The translations under genes were made by a program, and so were the position numbers. A stretch of DNA of 64,000 nucleotides, from assembly GCF_006715095.1 (NCBI RefSeq), contig NZ_VFMO01000001.1, positions 1,240,001 through 1,304,000 on the forward strand. The letters run 5' to 3'. The notes beneath the pieces were generated by a model, which saw only the letters and a program-made list of their open reading frames with translations, was not told where the DNA came from and did not search any database. The DNA comes from Yimella lutea. GTDB lineage: Bacteria > Actinomycetota > Actinomycetes > Actinomycetales > Dermatophilaceae. Below, piece by piece: positions 34,243 to 46,900 of the stretch. The stretch's first letter is position 1; every line of letters begins with the position of its first letter.

Positions 34243-36605
34243 GTCCGCTCGAGCCGCCGCGCGAGGTAGGGCGCGGTCACGCTCCCGTCGGCCTGCACGA
34301 TGTCGGCCGGCGTCCCGGTCGCGACGACTCGACCGCCGGCGTCTCCTCCGCCCGGGCCGAGGTCGATGACCCAGTCGGCTGTGGCGATCACGTCGAGGTC
34401 GTGCTCGACGAGAACCACCGTGTTGCCGGCGTCGACGAGCTGGTGCAGCTGGCGCAGCAGCAGCGCGGTGTCGGCGGGGTGCAGTCCTGAGGTGGGTTCG
34501 TCGAGCAGGTAGAGAGTGTGGCCTCGGTGCGCCCGCTGGAGCTCGGTAGCGAGCTTGATGCGTTGCGCCTCACCACCGCTCAGTTCGGTCGCAGGCTGTC
34601 CCAGTCGCAGATATCCCAAGCCCACCTCGCGCAGCGTCCGAAGGCTGCGTGCAACGGTCGGCACGTCGGCGAGGAATCTCGCGGCATCGTCGACGGACAG
34701 GGCGAGGACCTCCGCGATGTTCTTGTCGCGATAGGTGATCTGGAGCGTCTCGGGGTTGTAGCGATCGCCGTGGCACGTCGGGCAGGGAGCGTAGGTGCCA
34801 GGCAGAAAGAGCAGCTCGACGGAGACGAACCCCTCGCCCTGACAGGTCTCGCACCGGCCCCCGGCGACGTTGAAGGAGAAGCGGCCGGCGCCGTAGCCAC
34901 GAGCCCGGGCCGCGTCCGTGGCGGCGTACAGCTTCCGCACGGCGTCGAACATCCCCGTGTATGTCGCGAGGTTGGACCGCGGCGTCCGGCCGATCGGGCG
35001 CTGGTCGACCAATACCAGTCGGTCGAACGACTCACGAGCAGTCGGGTCCTCGGCCAGGACCTGGGTGACCAGGGTCGACTTGCCGGACCCGGACACCCCG
35101 GTGACGGCGGTCAGCACGCACAGCGGGATGTCGACAGACACGTCGCGCAGGTTGTGGCGATGTACGCCGGTCAGTCGCAGCCAGCCCTGCGGGGCCCGCG
35201 CATCGTGCACAAGCCGCTCAGAGCGACCGAACAGGTAGGCGCTGGTGACCGAATCCGTAACCTCTTCGAGGTCCGCGACAGGGCCGCTGTGAAGCACCCG
35301 ACCTCCGGCCTCGCCCGCACCCGGGCCGATGTCGACGACCCAATCTGCTCGTCGTACGACGTCGAGGTCGTGCTCCACGACGAACAGCGTGTTGCCAGAC
35401 GCCTTGAGGCGGTCCAGGACATCCAGCAGGGGCTCTGCGTCGGCCGGGTGCAGTCCGGCGAAGGGCTCGTCCAGGACGTAGACGACCCCGAACAGACCCG
35501 AACGCAGCTGCGTGGCGATCCGCAGGCGCTGCGCCTCTCCAGGCGACAGCGTCGTCGAGCTCCGTCCCAGGCTCAGGTAACCCAGGCCCAGATCTAGGAG
35601 CACCTCGACGCGCGCGACCAGGTCAGTGCAGATCCGCGACGCGACCTCGTCGGCACCCGCGGGCCGCTCGGCGACCGGACGCAGCAGAGTCACCAGCGCT
35701 GTGAAGGGCAGGTCGTTGACCTCGGCGATGGAACGCCCGAGGAAGGTCACCGCGAGGGCTTCGGGCCGTAGTCCACTGCCCTGGCAGTCCGGGCAGGGCG
35801 CTTCCTCCACGAACCGCATGGCCCGCTCGCGCATCCGCTCGCTCGTGGAGTCGGCCAGCACGTGCATGACGTGGCTGCGCGCGCTCCAGAACTTGCCGTA
35901 GTAGCCGTGGTCGACGCGACCTGGTTCAGGCTCGATGAGCACCGAGGGCTGCTCTTCGGTGAACAGCAGCCAGTCGCGGTCCCGCTTCCTGAGACTGTGC
36001 CACGGCTTGTCGACATCGATGCCGAGCCCCATCACGATGCTGCGCAGGTTGGCGCCCTGCCACGCGCCCGGCCAGGCGGCGATCGCCCCTTCACGGATGC
36101 TCAGTGACGGGTCCGGGACGAGCAACTCCTCGGTGACGTCGTGGACGACGCCCAGGCCGTGGCAGCGCGGGCACGCGCCCGCGCTGGTGTTGGGCGAAAA
36201 CGCCTCGGCCGCGAGGTGATCGGCACCAGCCGGGTAATCGCCGGCCCGCGAGTAGAGGATCCGCAGCAGGTTGGACAGCGTGGTGATGGTGCCGACCGAC
36301 GAGCGCGAGGTGGCCGCGCCCCGGCGCTGCTGAAGCGCGACCGCAGGCGGCAGGCCGGTGATCTCCTGCACGTGCGGGGCGCCGACCTGCTGCAGCAGCC
36401 GGCGCGCGTAGGGCGCTACCGACTCGAAGTAGCGGCGCTGCGCCTCGGCGTACAGCGTGCCGAAGGCCAGCGACGACTTCCCCGACCCAGAGATCCCGGT
36501 GAACGCCACCATCACGTTGCGAGGAATGTCCACATCGATATTGCGCAGGTTGTTCTCATTGGCACCGCGAACATGCACAAAGCCATCGGTCGCATCGGTG
36601 GTCAC
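34239..36605 (-). CDS. UvrA-like ABC ATPase (UvrA2/drug-resistance subclass)
   Basis: 788 residues from a GTG. Two ABC modules are complete: Walker [10 protein letters not shown] and GVSGSGKST, signatures [11 protein letters not shown] and [11 protein letters not shown], Walker [14 protein letters not shown] and [12 protein letters not shown]. Zinc fingers are seen at [22 protein letters not shown] and CPTCHGD. Length is about 150 residues below canonical UvrA (about 940), consistent with loss of the UvrB-binding and part of the signature insertion regions. Such paralogs are linked to resistance to DNA-intercalating drugs or mobile loci. A TAACTT box lies about 40 bp upstream. Confidence 0.88.
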   Translation of the reverse strand: MTTDATDGFVHVRGANENNLRNIDVDIPRNVMVAFTGISGSGKSSLAFGTLYAEAQRRYFESVAPYARRLLQQVGAPHVQEITGLPPAVALQQRRGAATSRSSVGTITTLSNLLRILYSRAGDYPAGADHLAAEAFSPNTSAGACPRCHGLGVVHDVTEELLVPDPSLSIREGAIAAWPGAWQGANLRSIVMGLGIDVDKPWHSLRKRDRDWLLFTEEQPSVLIEPEPGRVDHGYYGKFWSARSHVMHVLADSTSERMRERAMRFVEEAPCPDCQGSGLRPEALAVTFLGRSIAEVNDLPFTALVTLLRPVAERPAGADEVASRICTDLVARVEVLLDLGLGYLSLGRSSTTLSPGEAQRLRIATQLRSGLFGVVYVLDEPFAGLHPADAEPLLDVLDRLKASGNTLFVVEHDLDVVRRADWVVDIGPGAGEAGGRVLHSGPVADLEEVTDSVTSAYLFGRSERLVHDARAPQGWLRLTGVHRHNLRDVSVDIPLCVLTAVTGVSGSGKSTLVTQVLAEDPTARESFDRLVLVDQRPIGRTPRSNLATYTGMFDAVRKLYAATDAARARGYGAGRFSFNVAGGRCETCQGEGFVSVELLFLPGTYAPCPTCHGDRYNPETLQITYRDKNIAEVLALSVDDAARFLADVPTVARSLRTLREVGLGYLRLGQPATELSGGEAQRIKLATELQRAHRGHTLYLLDEPTSGLHPADTALLLRQLHQLVDAGNTVVLVEHDLDVIATADWVIDLGPGGGDAGGRVVATGTPADIVQADGSVTAPYLARRLERT

Positions 36606-36820
36606 GTGCTGCCCCTGTCGGTCGCCCTCGGTGTCGTCGACGACAAGTTATCGCGCTGCCCGAACGCCATCGTCACTGAGACTCGTCCGCGGCGGACCTG
36701 GGTGCAGCAGATGCGTGTTTGCGTGACGGGCCGAGGCGGTGTGCACGGCTGTCAGCCGAGATGCTCCTGGTCTCGGAGCTGCCGCCGGACTCGGCGGCCG
36801 TCCGAATCGCGCCGGAATCC
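36606..36820. other. Intergenic region without a recognised gene
   Basis: 215 bp between the UvrA-like start and the SDR stop, both on the minus strand. Apart from the probable -10 box TAACTT (36645-36650, minus strand) I see no gene or strong hairpin. Confidence 0.5.
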
Positions 36821-37534
36821 TTACGATGGTCGCCGGTTCGTCGCCGCGGGCGCGGGACGGATCGAGATGGTTTCGTAGGTCGCGTCCGGCGTCGCGGTGA
36901 GCGCGGTGCGGACAGCGGTCGCCACCGACTCCGGGCGCAGGAACTCCAGCGGGTCGTACGGCCGGTTCTCGGACGCGACAAGTTCGCGCTGCATGTCGGT
37001 GTCGACGCGTCCGGGGTGCACGGAGCAGACGCGGATGCCGTCGGGGCGCAACTCCTCGCGCAGCACGTCCGTCAGCGCGGTGAGGGCGAACTTGGTCGCC
37101 GGGTAATGGCCGCCCTTGCCGGACGCCTTCAGGCCCGAGCCGGAGTTGATCGTGACGATCGTGCCCTCAGTGGCCCGTAGGGCCGGCAACAGCAGGCGAG
37201 TGAGGTCGGAGACTGCAATCACGTTGAGCTCGAACATTCTTCGCCAGATCTCACGCGAGGAGTCCTCGGTGCGTTGACCGCCGGCGACGCCTGCCGAGTG
37301 CACGACGGCGTCGAGGCGGTCGAGTCCCAGCGCGGCGACGGCGCCCGCCGTCGACTGTTCGTCGGCTAGGTCGCAGATGAAGGGCTGGGCGGATTCGTAG
37401 GAGGCACAAGCGGATTCGACAGCATCTCGGTCACGTCCGCCGATGATCAGGTGATGGTCGGGCGCGAGAGCGGCACACACGGCGGCGCCGATCCCTCGGG
37501 TGCCTCCGGTGACAAGCACGCTCGGGCGGGTCAT
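36821..37534 (-). CDS. Short-chain dehydrogenase/reductase
   Basis: 237 residues. Classical SDR marks: TGGTRGIG (nucleotide loop), a VVHSAG version of NNAG, catalytic Ser in INSGSG and YxxxK as YPATK (Tyr-Pro-Ala-Thr-Lys). Substrate unknown. Its ATG overlaps the transglutaminase-like stop by 4 nt, so it is the second gene of that operon. Confidence 0.9.
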   Translation of the reverse strand: MTRPSVLVTGGTRGIGAAVCAALAPDHHLIIGGRDRDAVESACASYESAQPFICDLADEQSTAGAVAALGLDRLDAVVHSAGVAGGQRTEDSSREIWRRMFELNVIAVSDLTRLLLPALRATEGTIVTINSGSGLKASGKGGHYPATKFALTALTDVLREELRPDGIRVCSVHPGRVDTDMQRELVASENRPYDPLEFLRPESVATAVRTALTATPDATYETISIRPAPAATNRRPS

Positions 37535-38346
37535 TCGGTGGCCTCCTTGCTGGTGACGGTCATCAGCTGCATCCAGGGCGCTCCGTAGGTGGTCACCATC
37601 GCGACGTCGGCGGCGTCACGGCCGATGCCGATCACAACTCGTCCCTTGCGTGGGCTGTCCCAGCGCGGGTCGAAGTCCCACCAACGATCACCGAGCCAGA
37701 CCTGCGTCCAGGCGTGGAAGTCGTACGGACGGCCGGTCGGTTCGACGTCCATCTCGCTGATGTAGCCATGCACGTACCGGGCCGGAATGTTCATCGCCCG
37801 GCAGAAAGTGATCATCAGGTGCGCGAAGTCGCGGCAGACGCCCTGGCCACTGGCGAAGGTGTCGACCGATGTCGCGGTGCTCGTGGTCGAGCCGGTCGTG
37901 TAGCTCAGCCACTGGTTGACGAAGGTGTTGATCGCCGCAACCCGCTGGTAACCCGGCTTCATCGTGCCGAAGCGCTTCCACGCCTGGTTGCCGAGCAGAT
38001 CGGGCAAGCAGTAGCGGCTGGTCAGGGTGTAGAGCAGCACGTCGTCCGGGAGGTCGGTGGGCGCCATCTCGGGGGCGTCCTCGTCCCAGGAGTCGAACGC
38101 GTCCGGAACTGTGGCCAGGGCCGAGTAGCTGAGTGTCGTGACCCCGATCGGCAGGGTGAGGCGGGTGCACGGGTTGTCATAGACGTCGCGGAAGTGGTGC
38201 AACGGGAGGTCGTCGGTGACCGTCCAGTTCTCGTCCTTGATCGACACGGTGTCGGACGGCTGCGCTGCCACCTGGAAGACGGCGGCGGTGGGTGCCAGCG
38301 AGGAGTAGCGGAAGGTGCATCCGAGTTGCAGGGTGCGAGTGGACAC
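37531..38346 (-). CDS. Transglutaminase-like cysteine protease-fold protein
   Basis: 271 residues from the GTG at 38346, which has AGGAG 5 nt upstream. Longer readings upstream lack a ribosome site. Catalytic triad positions: Cys in GQGVCRDFAHL, His in YDFHAWTQVWL, Asp in WWDFDPRW. The N-terminal beta-domain (residues 1-130) is the usual bacterial transglutaminase N-terminal region. No signal peptide is visible, so it is probably cytosolic. Function may be amide hydrolysis rather than crosslinking. Confidence 0.88.
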   Translation of the reverse strand: MSTRTLQLGCTFRYSSLAPTAAVFQVAAQPSDTVSIKDENWTVTDDLPLHHFRDVYDNPCTRLTLPIGVTTLSYSALATVPDAFDSWDEDAPEMAPTDLPDDVLLYTLTSRYCLPDLLGNQAWKRFGTMKPGYQRVAAINTFVNQWLSYTTGSTTSTATSVDTFASGQGVCRDFAHLMITFCRAMNIPARYVHGYISEMDVEPTGRPYDFHAWTQVWLGDRWWDFDPRWDSPRKGRVVIGIGRDAADVAMVTTYGAPWMQLMTVTSKEATE

Positions 38347-38402
38347 GACGCTCCTGTTCGTTGGATCGGGGGACCTGCTCACTCTAGGTGGGGACGACAG
38401 CG

Positions 38403-38427
38403 CTGCGGTGCCCCGCAGGGGTACAAT
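38403..38427 (+). promoter_or_regulatory. Palindrome plus -10 box (TACAAT) before the stress-protein gene
   Basis: CTGCGG-TGCC-CCGCAG (38403-38418) is a perfect 6-bp inverted repeat. The -10 box TACAAT (38422-38427) lies 6 nt before the ATG at 38434, so the transcript is probably leaderless. The palindrome covers the spacer/-35 zone, a natural operator place. Confidence 0.5.
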
Positions 38428-38433
38428 GCAGGC

Positions 38434-39141
38434 ATGAGCACGCCTGGCATGCGCCCGAACAACGCCCACCTTCCGAAGCTGACCCTCGACTACCCGATGT
38501 CGCTGGGTGTCTTCAGCGAGTACGAGGAGGCGCAGCGGGCGGTCGACTACCTGTCCGACCACGAGTTCCCGGTGCAGCAGTGCATGATCGTCGGCACCGA
38601 CCTCAAGCAGGTCGAGCGGATCACCGGGCGTCTGACCTGGGGACGCGTGCTGCTGGGCGGCCTGGCGTCCGGTGCCTGGCTGGGTGCGTTCGTCGGACTG
38701 ATCTTCAGCCTGTTCTCCAACGAGAACGGCCTGTCGATGATCCTGTCCACGGTGCTGCTCGGTGCGCTCTTCGGAGCGTTCTGGGCGGCCATCGGTTACG
38801 CCGCAACCCGGGGCCGTCGCGACTTCACCTCGGTGTCTCAGGTGGTCGCCACGAAGTACGAAGTGCTGGTCGAGCACAAGAGCGTCAATCAGGCGCGTGA
38901 ACTGCTGTCTCAGATGGGCGGCGACGCGGGTCGCGCGGCGCTGGCTGCGCAGGAAACGACGTACGCTCCCCGTGATGACGGTCCGCAGCGCACCTACAGC
39001 GAGTCGTTGAACGACGGTCGTGGCGGGGCGACTGCGCAGCCGACGCCCGAGGGACAGCAGAGCCGGCCGGCGACCGAGCGGCGCTACGGACAGTACCAGC
39101 AGCAGCCGCCGCAGCAGCCGGAAACGCCGACCCAGGGATAA
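38434..39141 (+). CDS. General stress protein 17M-like membrane protein
   Basis: 235 residues. The N-terminal domain (about 20-65, LGVFSEYEEAQRAVDYLSD) matches the GSP17M/YflT ferredoxin-like fold. Two glycine-rich membrane helices follow (about 70-95 and 100-125: VLLGGLASGAWLGAFVGLIF and ILSTVLLGALFGAFWAAIGY). The C-terminus is Gln/Pro-rich and disordered. The family is stress-associated in actinobacteria; molecular function is unknown. Confidence 0.85.
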   Translation: MSTPGMRPNNAHLPKLTLDYPMSLGVFSEYEEAQRAVDYLSDHEFPVQQCMIVGTDLKQVERITGRLTWGRVLLGGLASGAWLGAFVGLIFSLFSNENGLSMILSTVLLGALFGAFWAAIGYAATRGRRDFTSVSQVVATKYEVLVEHKSVNQARELLSQMGGDAGRAALAAQETTYAPRDDGPQRTYSESLNDGRGGATAQPTPEGQQSRPATERRYGQYQQQPPQQPETPTQG

Positions 39142-39142
39142 C

Positions 39143-39177
39143 CTATGCAACTCGTTGCACAACAGCGAGTTGCATAG
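39143..39177. promoter_or_regulatory. PadR operator: 12-bp perfect inverted repeat
   Basis: CTATGCAACTCG (39143-39154) and CGAGTTGCATAG (39166-39177) are exact complements separated by 11 bp. A second palindrome, TGCAAC-TC-GTTGCA (39146-39159), overlaps the left arm. PadR regulators bind inverted repeats of the ATGCAAC type. It lies 13 bp before the padR start, so autoregulation is very likely. Confidence 0.8.
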
Positions 39178-39183
39178 TAGTTT
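39155..39183 (+). promoter_or_regulatory. padR promoter overlapped by its operator
   Basis: TTGCAC (39155-39160) and TAGTTT (39178-39183) are separated by 17 bp. The GTG of padR starts 6 nt after the -10, so the mRNA is probably leaderless. The operator covers the -35 and most of the spacer. Confidence 0.6.
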
Positions 39184-39189
39184 CGTCGC

Positions 39190-39722
39190 GTGGCACTGGA
39201 GCACGCGATCCTCGTCTCGCTCGCCGAACGCTCGGCGTCCGGATACGACCTCGCGCGCCGGTTCGATGCGTCCATCGGGCATTTCTGGAAGGCGAGCCAC
39301 CAGCAGATCTACAAGGTGCTCGCCCGAATGGAAGCCGACGGCTGGGTGAGCACCGAACGCGTGTCCCAGGGGGCGCGTCCGGACAAAAAGGTGCACGCGA
39401 TCACCGAGACCGGGCACGCCGAACTCCTCGCCTGGTCGGCCCGACCGACGCCCGCTGAGGCTGTGCGCAGCGAGTTCGCCGTCCGTATCCGCGCGCTGCA
39501 CCTGATCGACCGAGCGACGGTGCTGGGCGCCGTCCGGGACCGGCGGCAGCAGCACGAGGACGCGCTCGCGGGCTACGAAGCCAGCCGCCGCAAGTACTTC
39601 GCCGATCCGGCTGAACTCGCCGACGACGAGATCGGCCCCTACCTCGCGCTACGAGGTGGAATCCGTTTGGAACGCAACGGTATCGACTGGTGCGACGAGA
39701 TCATCGAGACATTGGGGCAGAG

Positions 39723-39726
<4 letters not shown>
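39190..39726 (+). CDS. PadR family transcriptional regulator
   Basis: 178 residues. N-terminal winged helix with the PadR pattern EHAILVSLAERSASGYDLAR, ASHQQIYKVLARMEADGWV and a KKVHAITETGHAEL wing. The C-terminal Vir-type dimerisation helices are present (about 95-175). It is first in an operon with a SnoaL-like protein and a FadH-like reductase. It likely senses a substrate of that pathway. Confidence 0.93.
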
Positions 39727-42178
<2,452 letters not shown>

Positions 42179-42238
42179 ATTTTTCTCGCCCACAGCGGTC
42201 CCGGTTTCCGGCCAGGGGACGTTGTCGGTGGTCCCGCC

Positions 42239-42244
42239 TAGAGT
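42239..42244 (+). promoter_or_regulatory. -10 box (TAGAGT) of leaderless DUF222 gene
   Basis: TAGAGT lies 6 nt before the ATG at 42251; no ribosome site is present. Confidence 0.5.
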
Positions 42245-42250
42245 CTTCTC

Positions 42251-43915
42251 ATGGGCATCAGCTACGAGTTCTACGAACCGGTCTCACCGGTCGAATTCGT
42301 TCTGCTGCAAGCGCTTTCGGACCCGAAGCAGCGTTTGTTGAACCAGCTTCTGAACGCTTTGGGGTCACCCGCGGAGATGCTGACGTTCGCGAACCGGATC
42401 TCCCGGGAAGCGTTTCACCGGCTCGAATCTGACGCCGTCCACAACACCGGCAACATCGTCACTGCCCGCCCTGTCGATGTCGATGACATGCGGCTGTTGG
42501 AGGAAGCCATCAAAGGCTCCACCCAGTTGGCGTCCACCTCACAAGCCGTGCAGGCGATCGCCATGGCGAGGTATGCCGCGATCGATGAAGAGTTGGTCGA
42601 TTCCGACACCGGGGTCACCGCGAAGGTCGAGCATGCGCTCGGTCATCAGGCGTCGTTTGCCGACACCGACCTGGCGGCTGCCTGTCAGATGGCTCCCCGC
42701 ACTGCGTCGAGCAAGATGAGCAACTCCATCGATGCGTGCACCATGACACCTGGTCTGCTCGCCGCGGCGGTCGAGGGTTCGATCCCGTACTGGAAAGTCA
42801 GCCTCGTTGCCGCGGAGTTGGTGAACGCTTCACCCGAGACGTCTCACCGGGTCGAGCAGCACCTGCTCGACACCAAAGGCTTCGTCACCTGGGGTTACCT
42901 GAAGGTGAAGACCGCCGCGCGGGCGCTGGTGACCCAGTGGGAAGAGGAAGCCGCGAAGAAGACCCGCCAGAAGGAAGCCAAAGAAGCCACCGGTGTCTGG
43001 GTGCGTCCCTCCGACATCCCGGGCATGGCCGAGTTGTGCGCCATCGGGCCGGCCGACCAGATCGCCCGCATCTACGGTGCCGTGGACCAGTTGGCTGATC
43101 AACGCTCGAAGAACCCGACCGCAAGTGAGGGCAGCGAGACCGGTGAGTCGAAGCCGACTTTCGGACAACTCCGCCTCGGCACGTTGCACGACCTCGTCAC
43201 CGCTGGCGCCGACGTGACCTACCAGGTCGTCATCCAGGTCCCTGTCGTGCGCGAGGAACGTGAGGAACAGGCCGCCACGGCTGCAACGAAACGTGCCACC
43301 GGCGACCCGGAACACGAGCCCGAGGCGTCCCCGGACGATGGATCACCACCACCCGGACAGTCCGCCTCATCACCGCGAGGCCCGGACGACTTTGAATTCG
43401 CTTCAGAAACAGGTGAAACCGCCCGGGCGTACAAAGCCGGTTGGGCACGGATCGCCGGGATCGGGTTGATCCGGCCCGAAGTCCTCGATGCACTGATCGA
43501 GCAGTTCGGTTGCCGCCTGACCCGAGCACTGGTCGACGCCGACATCGGAGTCACGTGTGAAACCTCGACGACCGCGTACGAGCCCACGCCGCGGATGAGG
43601 GAATTCGTCCAACGACGCGACCAGACCTGCCGGTTCCCCATGTGCACCAGGACCGCCATCAGGTGCGACATCGACCACGTCATCGAATGGCCCCAGGGGC
43701 CGACTGTCGGGCACAACCTCGCCGCACTCTGCCGCCACCATCACGACGCGAAGACGAAGAAGCACTGGGACTACGAGATGAGCGACGACGGAGTCTGTAC
43801 CTGGACCTCCCTCACCGGCCGCACATATGTCACCTACCCGGACTCGGTGAACGACGATTCATCGCCCGGTCCGTCCGGACTCGATCGTGCGGGCGCCGCG
43901 ACCTGGGCGACCTGA
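42251..43915 (+). CDS. DUF222 / 13E12-repeat family protein with HNH nuclease domain
   Basis: 554 residues. The N-terminal DUF222 region is helical (residues 20-330). It is followed by an HNH motif near 455-505: RDQTCRFPMCTR, CDIDHVIEWPQGP, HNLAALCRHHHDAK. These proteins are multicopy in actinobacteria and behave like mobile or rapidly duplicating genes (REP13E12 in M. tuberculosis). A Glu/Pro-rich linker separates the two parts. Its last 82 bp overlap the 3' end of the convergent EssC-like gene. Confidence 0.9.
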   Translation: MGISYEFYEPVSPVEFVLLQALSDPKQRLLNQLLNALGSPAEMLTFANRISREAFHRLESDAVHNTGNIVTARPVDVDDMRLLEEAIKGSTQLASTSQAVQAIAMARYAAIDEELVDSDTGVTAKVEHALGHQASFADTDLAAACQMAPRTASSKMSNSIDACTMTPGLLAAAVEGSIPYWKVSLVAAELVNASPETSHRVEQHLLDTKGFVTWGYLKVKTAARALVTQWEEEAAKKTRQKEAKEATGVWVRPSDIPGMAELCAIGPADQIARIYGAVDQLADQRSKNPTASEGSETGESKPTFGQLRLGTLHDLVTAGADVTYQVVIQVPVVREEREEQAATAATKRATGDPEHEPEASPDDGSPPPGQSASSPRGPDDFEFASETGETARAYKAGWARIAGIGLIRPEVLDALIEQFGCRLTRALVDADIGVTCETSTTAYEPTPRMREFVQRRDQTCRFPMCTRTAIRCDIDHVIEWPQGPTVGHNLAALCRHHHDAKTKKHWDYEMSDDGVCTWTSLTGRTYVTYPDSVNDDSSPGPSGLDRAGAATWAT

Positions 43916-46900
43916 AGTTCGGTGAGTTCTCCGCGGTGGACCAGGAATCCGTTGCCCGGACGCGGACGGTCGAGTTTGGGGCATCGGAGCCCGAACAGTT
44001 CACCGTCGGTGCGGCTCGGCATCAGCAGCACGCCTGTGCCGCGACGCCGCAGTTCGCCGACGAGTCCCCGGTAGTTGCCGGAGAGCTGATCGATGTCTCC
44101 CGACGCGACGACGACGGCTCCGGTGCTGCTCGCCTTGGCCGCGTAGCGGGCCAGCGACTCCTCGATCTCCGAGTCGACCAACGCACAGACGTCGTCGATC
44201 AGGAGCAGGCCGGTCGGATCGCGAGCGAGCCACTCGGCCAGTTGTGTCCCGTCTTCCGGTTGGAAGACGTCGTCGGGCAGGTCAGCGCGGGTGTCGGTGG
44301 AGATCCAGCAGGTAGGACGCCCGTGCAGCTGTTCGGCAACCGTGAGGAGGGTTGTGGTGCGTCCGCTGCGGGGTGGCCCCGCGATGATCGCGACCAGATC
44401 ATCGAGCCGTCCGAGGGGGAGGGCGACCGTGCCCTCGGTGCCGGCCCCGACGGCGATTCCCTGAGACGGAGCCAGGCCGGTGACAGGCACTGCGGTCGGG
44501 ACCGCATCGATGCGGTGAATGCCGGTCGGCACGGAGCATGCAGGCAGCTCGGCAGGAAGCGTGATCTGCAGTTCTGTCCCGTCCGGCACCGTCAGACCGC
44601 GCCCGGGTGGCATGTCTGAGGGGATGCAATCGCGAGGGACCCCGATCGTCGCGAGATCGTCCTTGTCGGCCATCGCCAGTGCGATCTGGGAACGAAACAG
44701 TGACAAAGAGCGGCTGGTCAGCAATCCGCGTCCCCCGGTCGCCAACACGTGCACGTCGGCGGATGAACCGTCGCGCAGGATCGTGGTCGCCAGGTCCATG
44801 AGGCGAAAGAGCGCCGCGTCGTCGGCGAGATCGTCGAGCACGTCCCAGCCGTCGATCACCAGGATCAGCCGCTGACGCCCCCGTTCCGGATGTCGTCGAC
44901 GGCCGGCGATCTCGTTGGTGACGTACTCCAGTACTCGTTCGACGCGACTCGGTTCATCCGGGCTGACGACGGCTCCCACGCGCGAATGGCTGCCCATATC
45001 GGCCAACGACCGCCCGAGATCGAGCACGTAGACGTGCGGGGCGTCGTCCTGGGAGAGGGCCTCGGCCAACAGGGTGCGGACTGCCGTCGATCGTCCACTG
45101 CGCGGACCACCGACGATCGCAAGGTGCTGATCGGTCGGCGGCGACCACACCATGGCCGGCTGATCCTGTCGGTGCGGGCGATCGGCGAGGCCGAATCGGT
45201 AGCCCGCTGATTCTGCGCCGTAGACGGTCACTGAGTCGCGTCCGTCGAGGGTCCGTCGTGTCACTGCCTCCGGCAGTGGCGGGAGCCACGGAGGCGGCGA
45301 AGCGGTGATCCGGAGGTGTTCTGCGCAATCCTTGAGCAGGGGCGCGAGCCGGGTGAGGATCGACTCGTCTGCGGTTCCGCAGTGCTGGGTAGGTCGACCG
45401 AACTCACCCACCGAGATGCTGTCGCGCCGTAGCGCGGGCACTGTGACTCGCGCGCTCTGGAACAGCTGGGACTCACCACCGCCGCAGCGCAGGTATCCCC
45501 GTCCGGGGGACGACGCCGGGATTCGGGCGGCGTCCATGGTGTCGATGACGTCCTGGGAGTCGCCGTCGTCACGCACCCGCAGCGCGATGCGCAGGTTGAC
45601 GTTGGCTCTGATGTCGGCCGACACGATGCCGGCCGGACGCTGTGTCGCCAGCACCAGGTGCACACCCAACGATCGCCCCACGGTCGCCAGTCTCACCAGA
45701 CCGTCGACGAAGCCAGGCAATTCCTCTGCCAGTACGCGGAATTCGTCGATGATGAGGCACAAGCGCGCAATGGTCGGGGCGCTCGGATCGCGGTGATAGT
45801 CGTCCAGGTCCTTCGCGCCGGCTGCAGCAAGCAATCGTTCACGGCGCTGGAGCTCGGCCTGCAGAGACACGAGTGCGCGCTCGGTGAGATGCCCGTCAAG
45901 ATCGGTCACCAGCCCCACTGTGTGGGGCAGCGCAGCGCACTCGCGAAAAGCTGCGCCGCCCTTGTAATCGATGAGGACGAAGTTGAGTGCATCCGGACGG
46001 TTGGCGGCAGCCAGCGAAGCGATGAGCGTCTGCAACAGTTCCGACTTGCCCGCGCCGGTCGTGCCGGCGAGTAGCGCGTGCGGTCCGTCGACCACCAGGT
46101 CGGTGACTGCCGGTCCTGACGCCGTGGCACCGAGGAGGACGGACATCACCGGTCGACGGGGCCAGTTCGATTGAAGTGCAGCGATATCGAGCAGGTCTGT
46201 GCCCAGGTGTGAGCGCCATACCTCGTCCAGTCCGACCTGTGTCGGTGGAGTGCCGTTGACATCGATCGACGAGATGTCGTGTGCGGGGGCGAGGAGCCTC
46301 GCCGAACGATCGAGCAGTCCGGTGGCCGGCAGATCGGGGACACAGTCGGTGACGTCATCGGCGAGTACCGTCGTCCGTGTCGAGGAGTGCAACCGGACGA
46401 TCGGATGGGCTCGGTCGGGCAACTCGGTCTCGCTCTCGCCGAACGCGACGACGCTGCAACGGTGACGCTTCGGATCGCCGATGATTTCGGTCAATGCCTT
46501 TGCAGCGCAGGTGAACTCCGCGTCAAGAAGGATGAGCAGCAGACTCGGCGGATCCTGTGAACGATCGTCCGGGGAGCAGACCGGAAGGCCGCGGACGAAG
46601 TCGGCGAGGGCGTCCGGATGGTCGAGGTCGAACAACGCCGCGGGACGGTCGAGCACGGGTCGCAGGTGGGGGAGCCAACCCAGCTCGGTCTCGTCGAGCC
46701 GGCGGTGGCTGACGACTGCGATCCGGAGGTGCGCCGGTGAGTGCCAGGCCACGGCCTGGACCAGCAGGCTCTCGAAAGCACGTCGATGGTCGTGACCGGC
46801 CACGCCGACGACGCGGTGCGCCGCGAGATCGACCGTCACGGGCGCGTCCGGCAGCGGCACCCGCTCGTCCTCGGCGCTCTCGCGTACCACGGTCAGCCCG

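Noticed and set aside
34239..36605. Canonical uvrA of nucleotide excision repair
   Set aside because: It is about 150 residues shorter than UvrA and is not near uvrB/uvrC; it fits the UvrA2-type subclass better.
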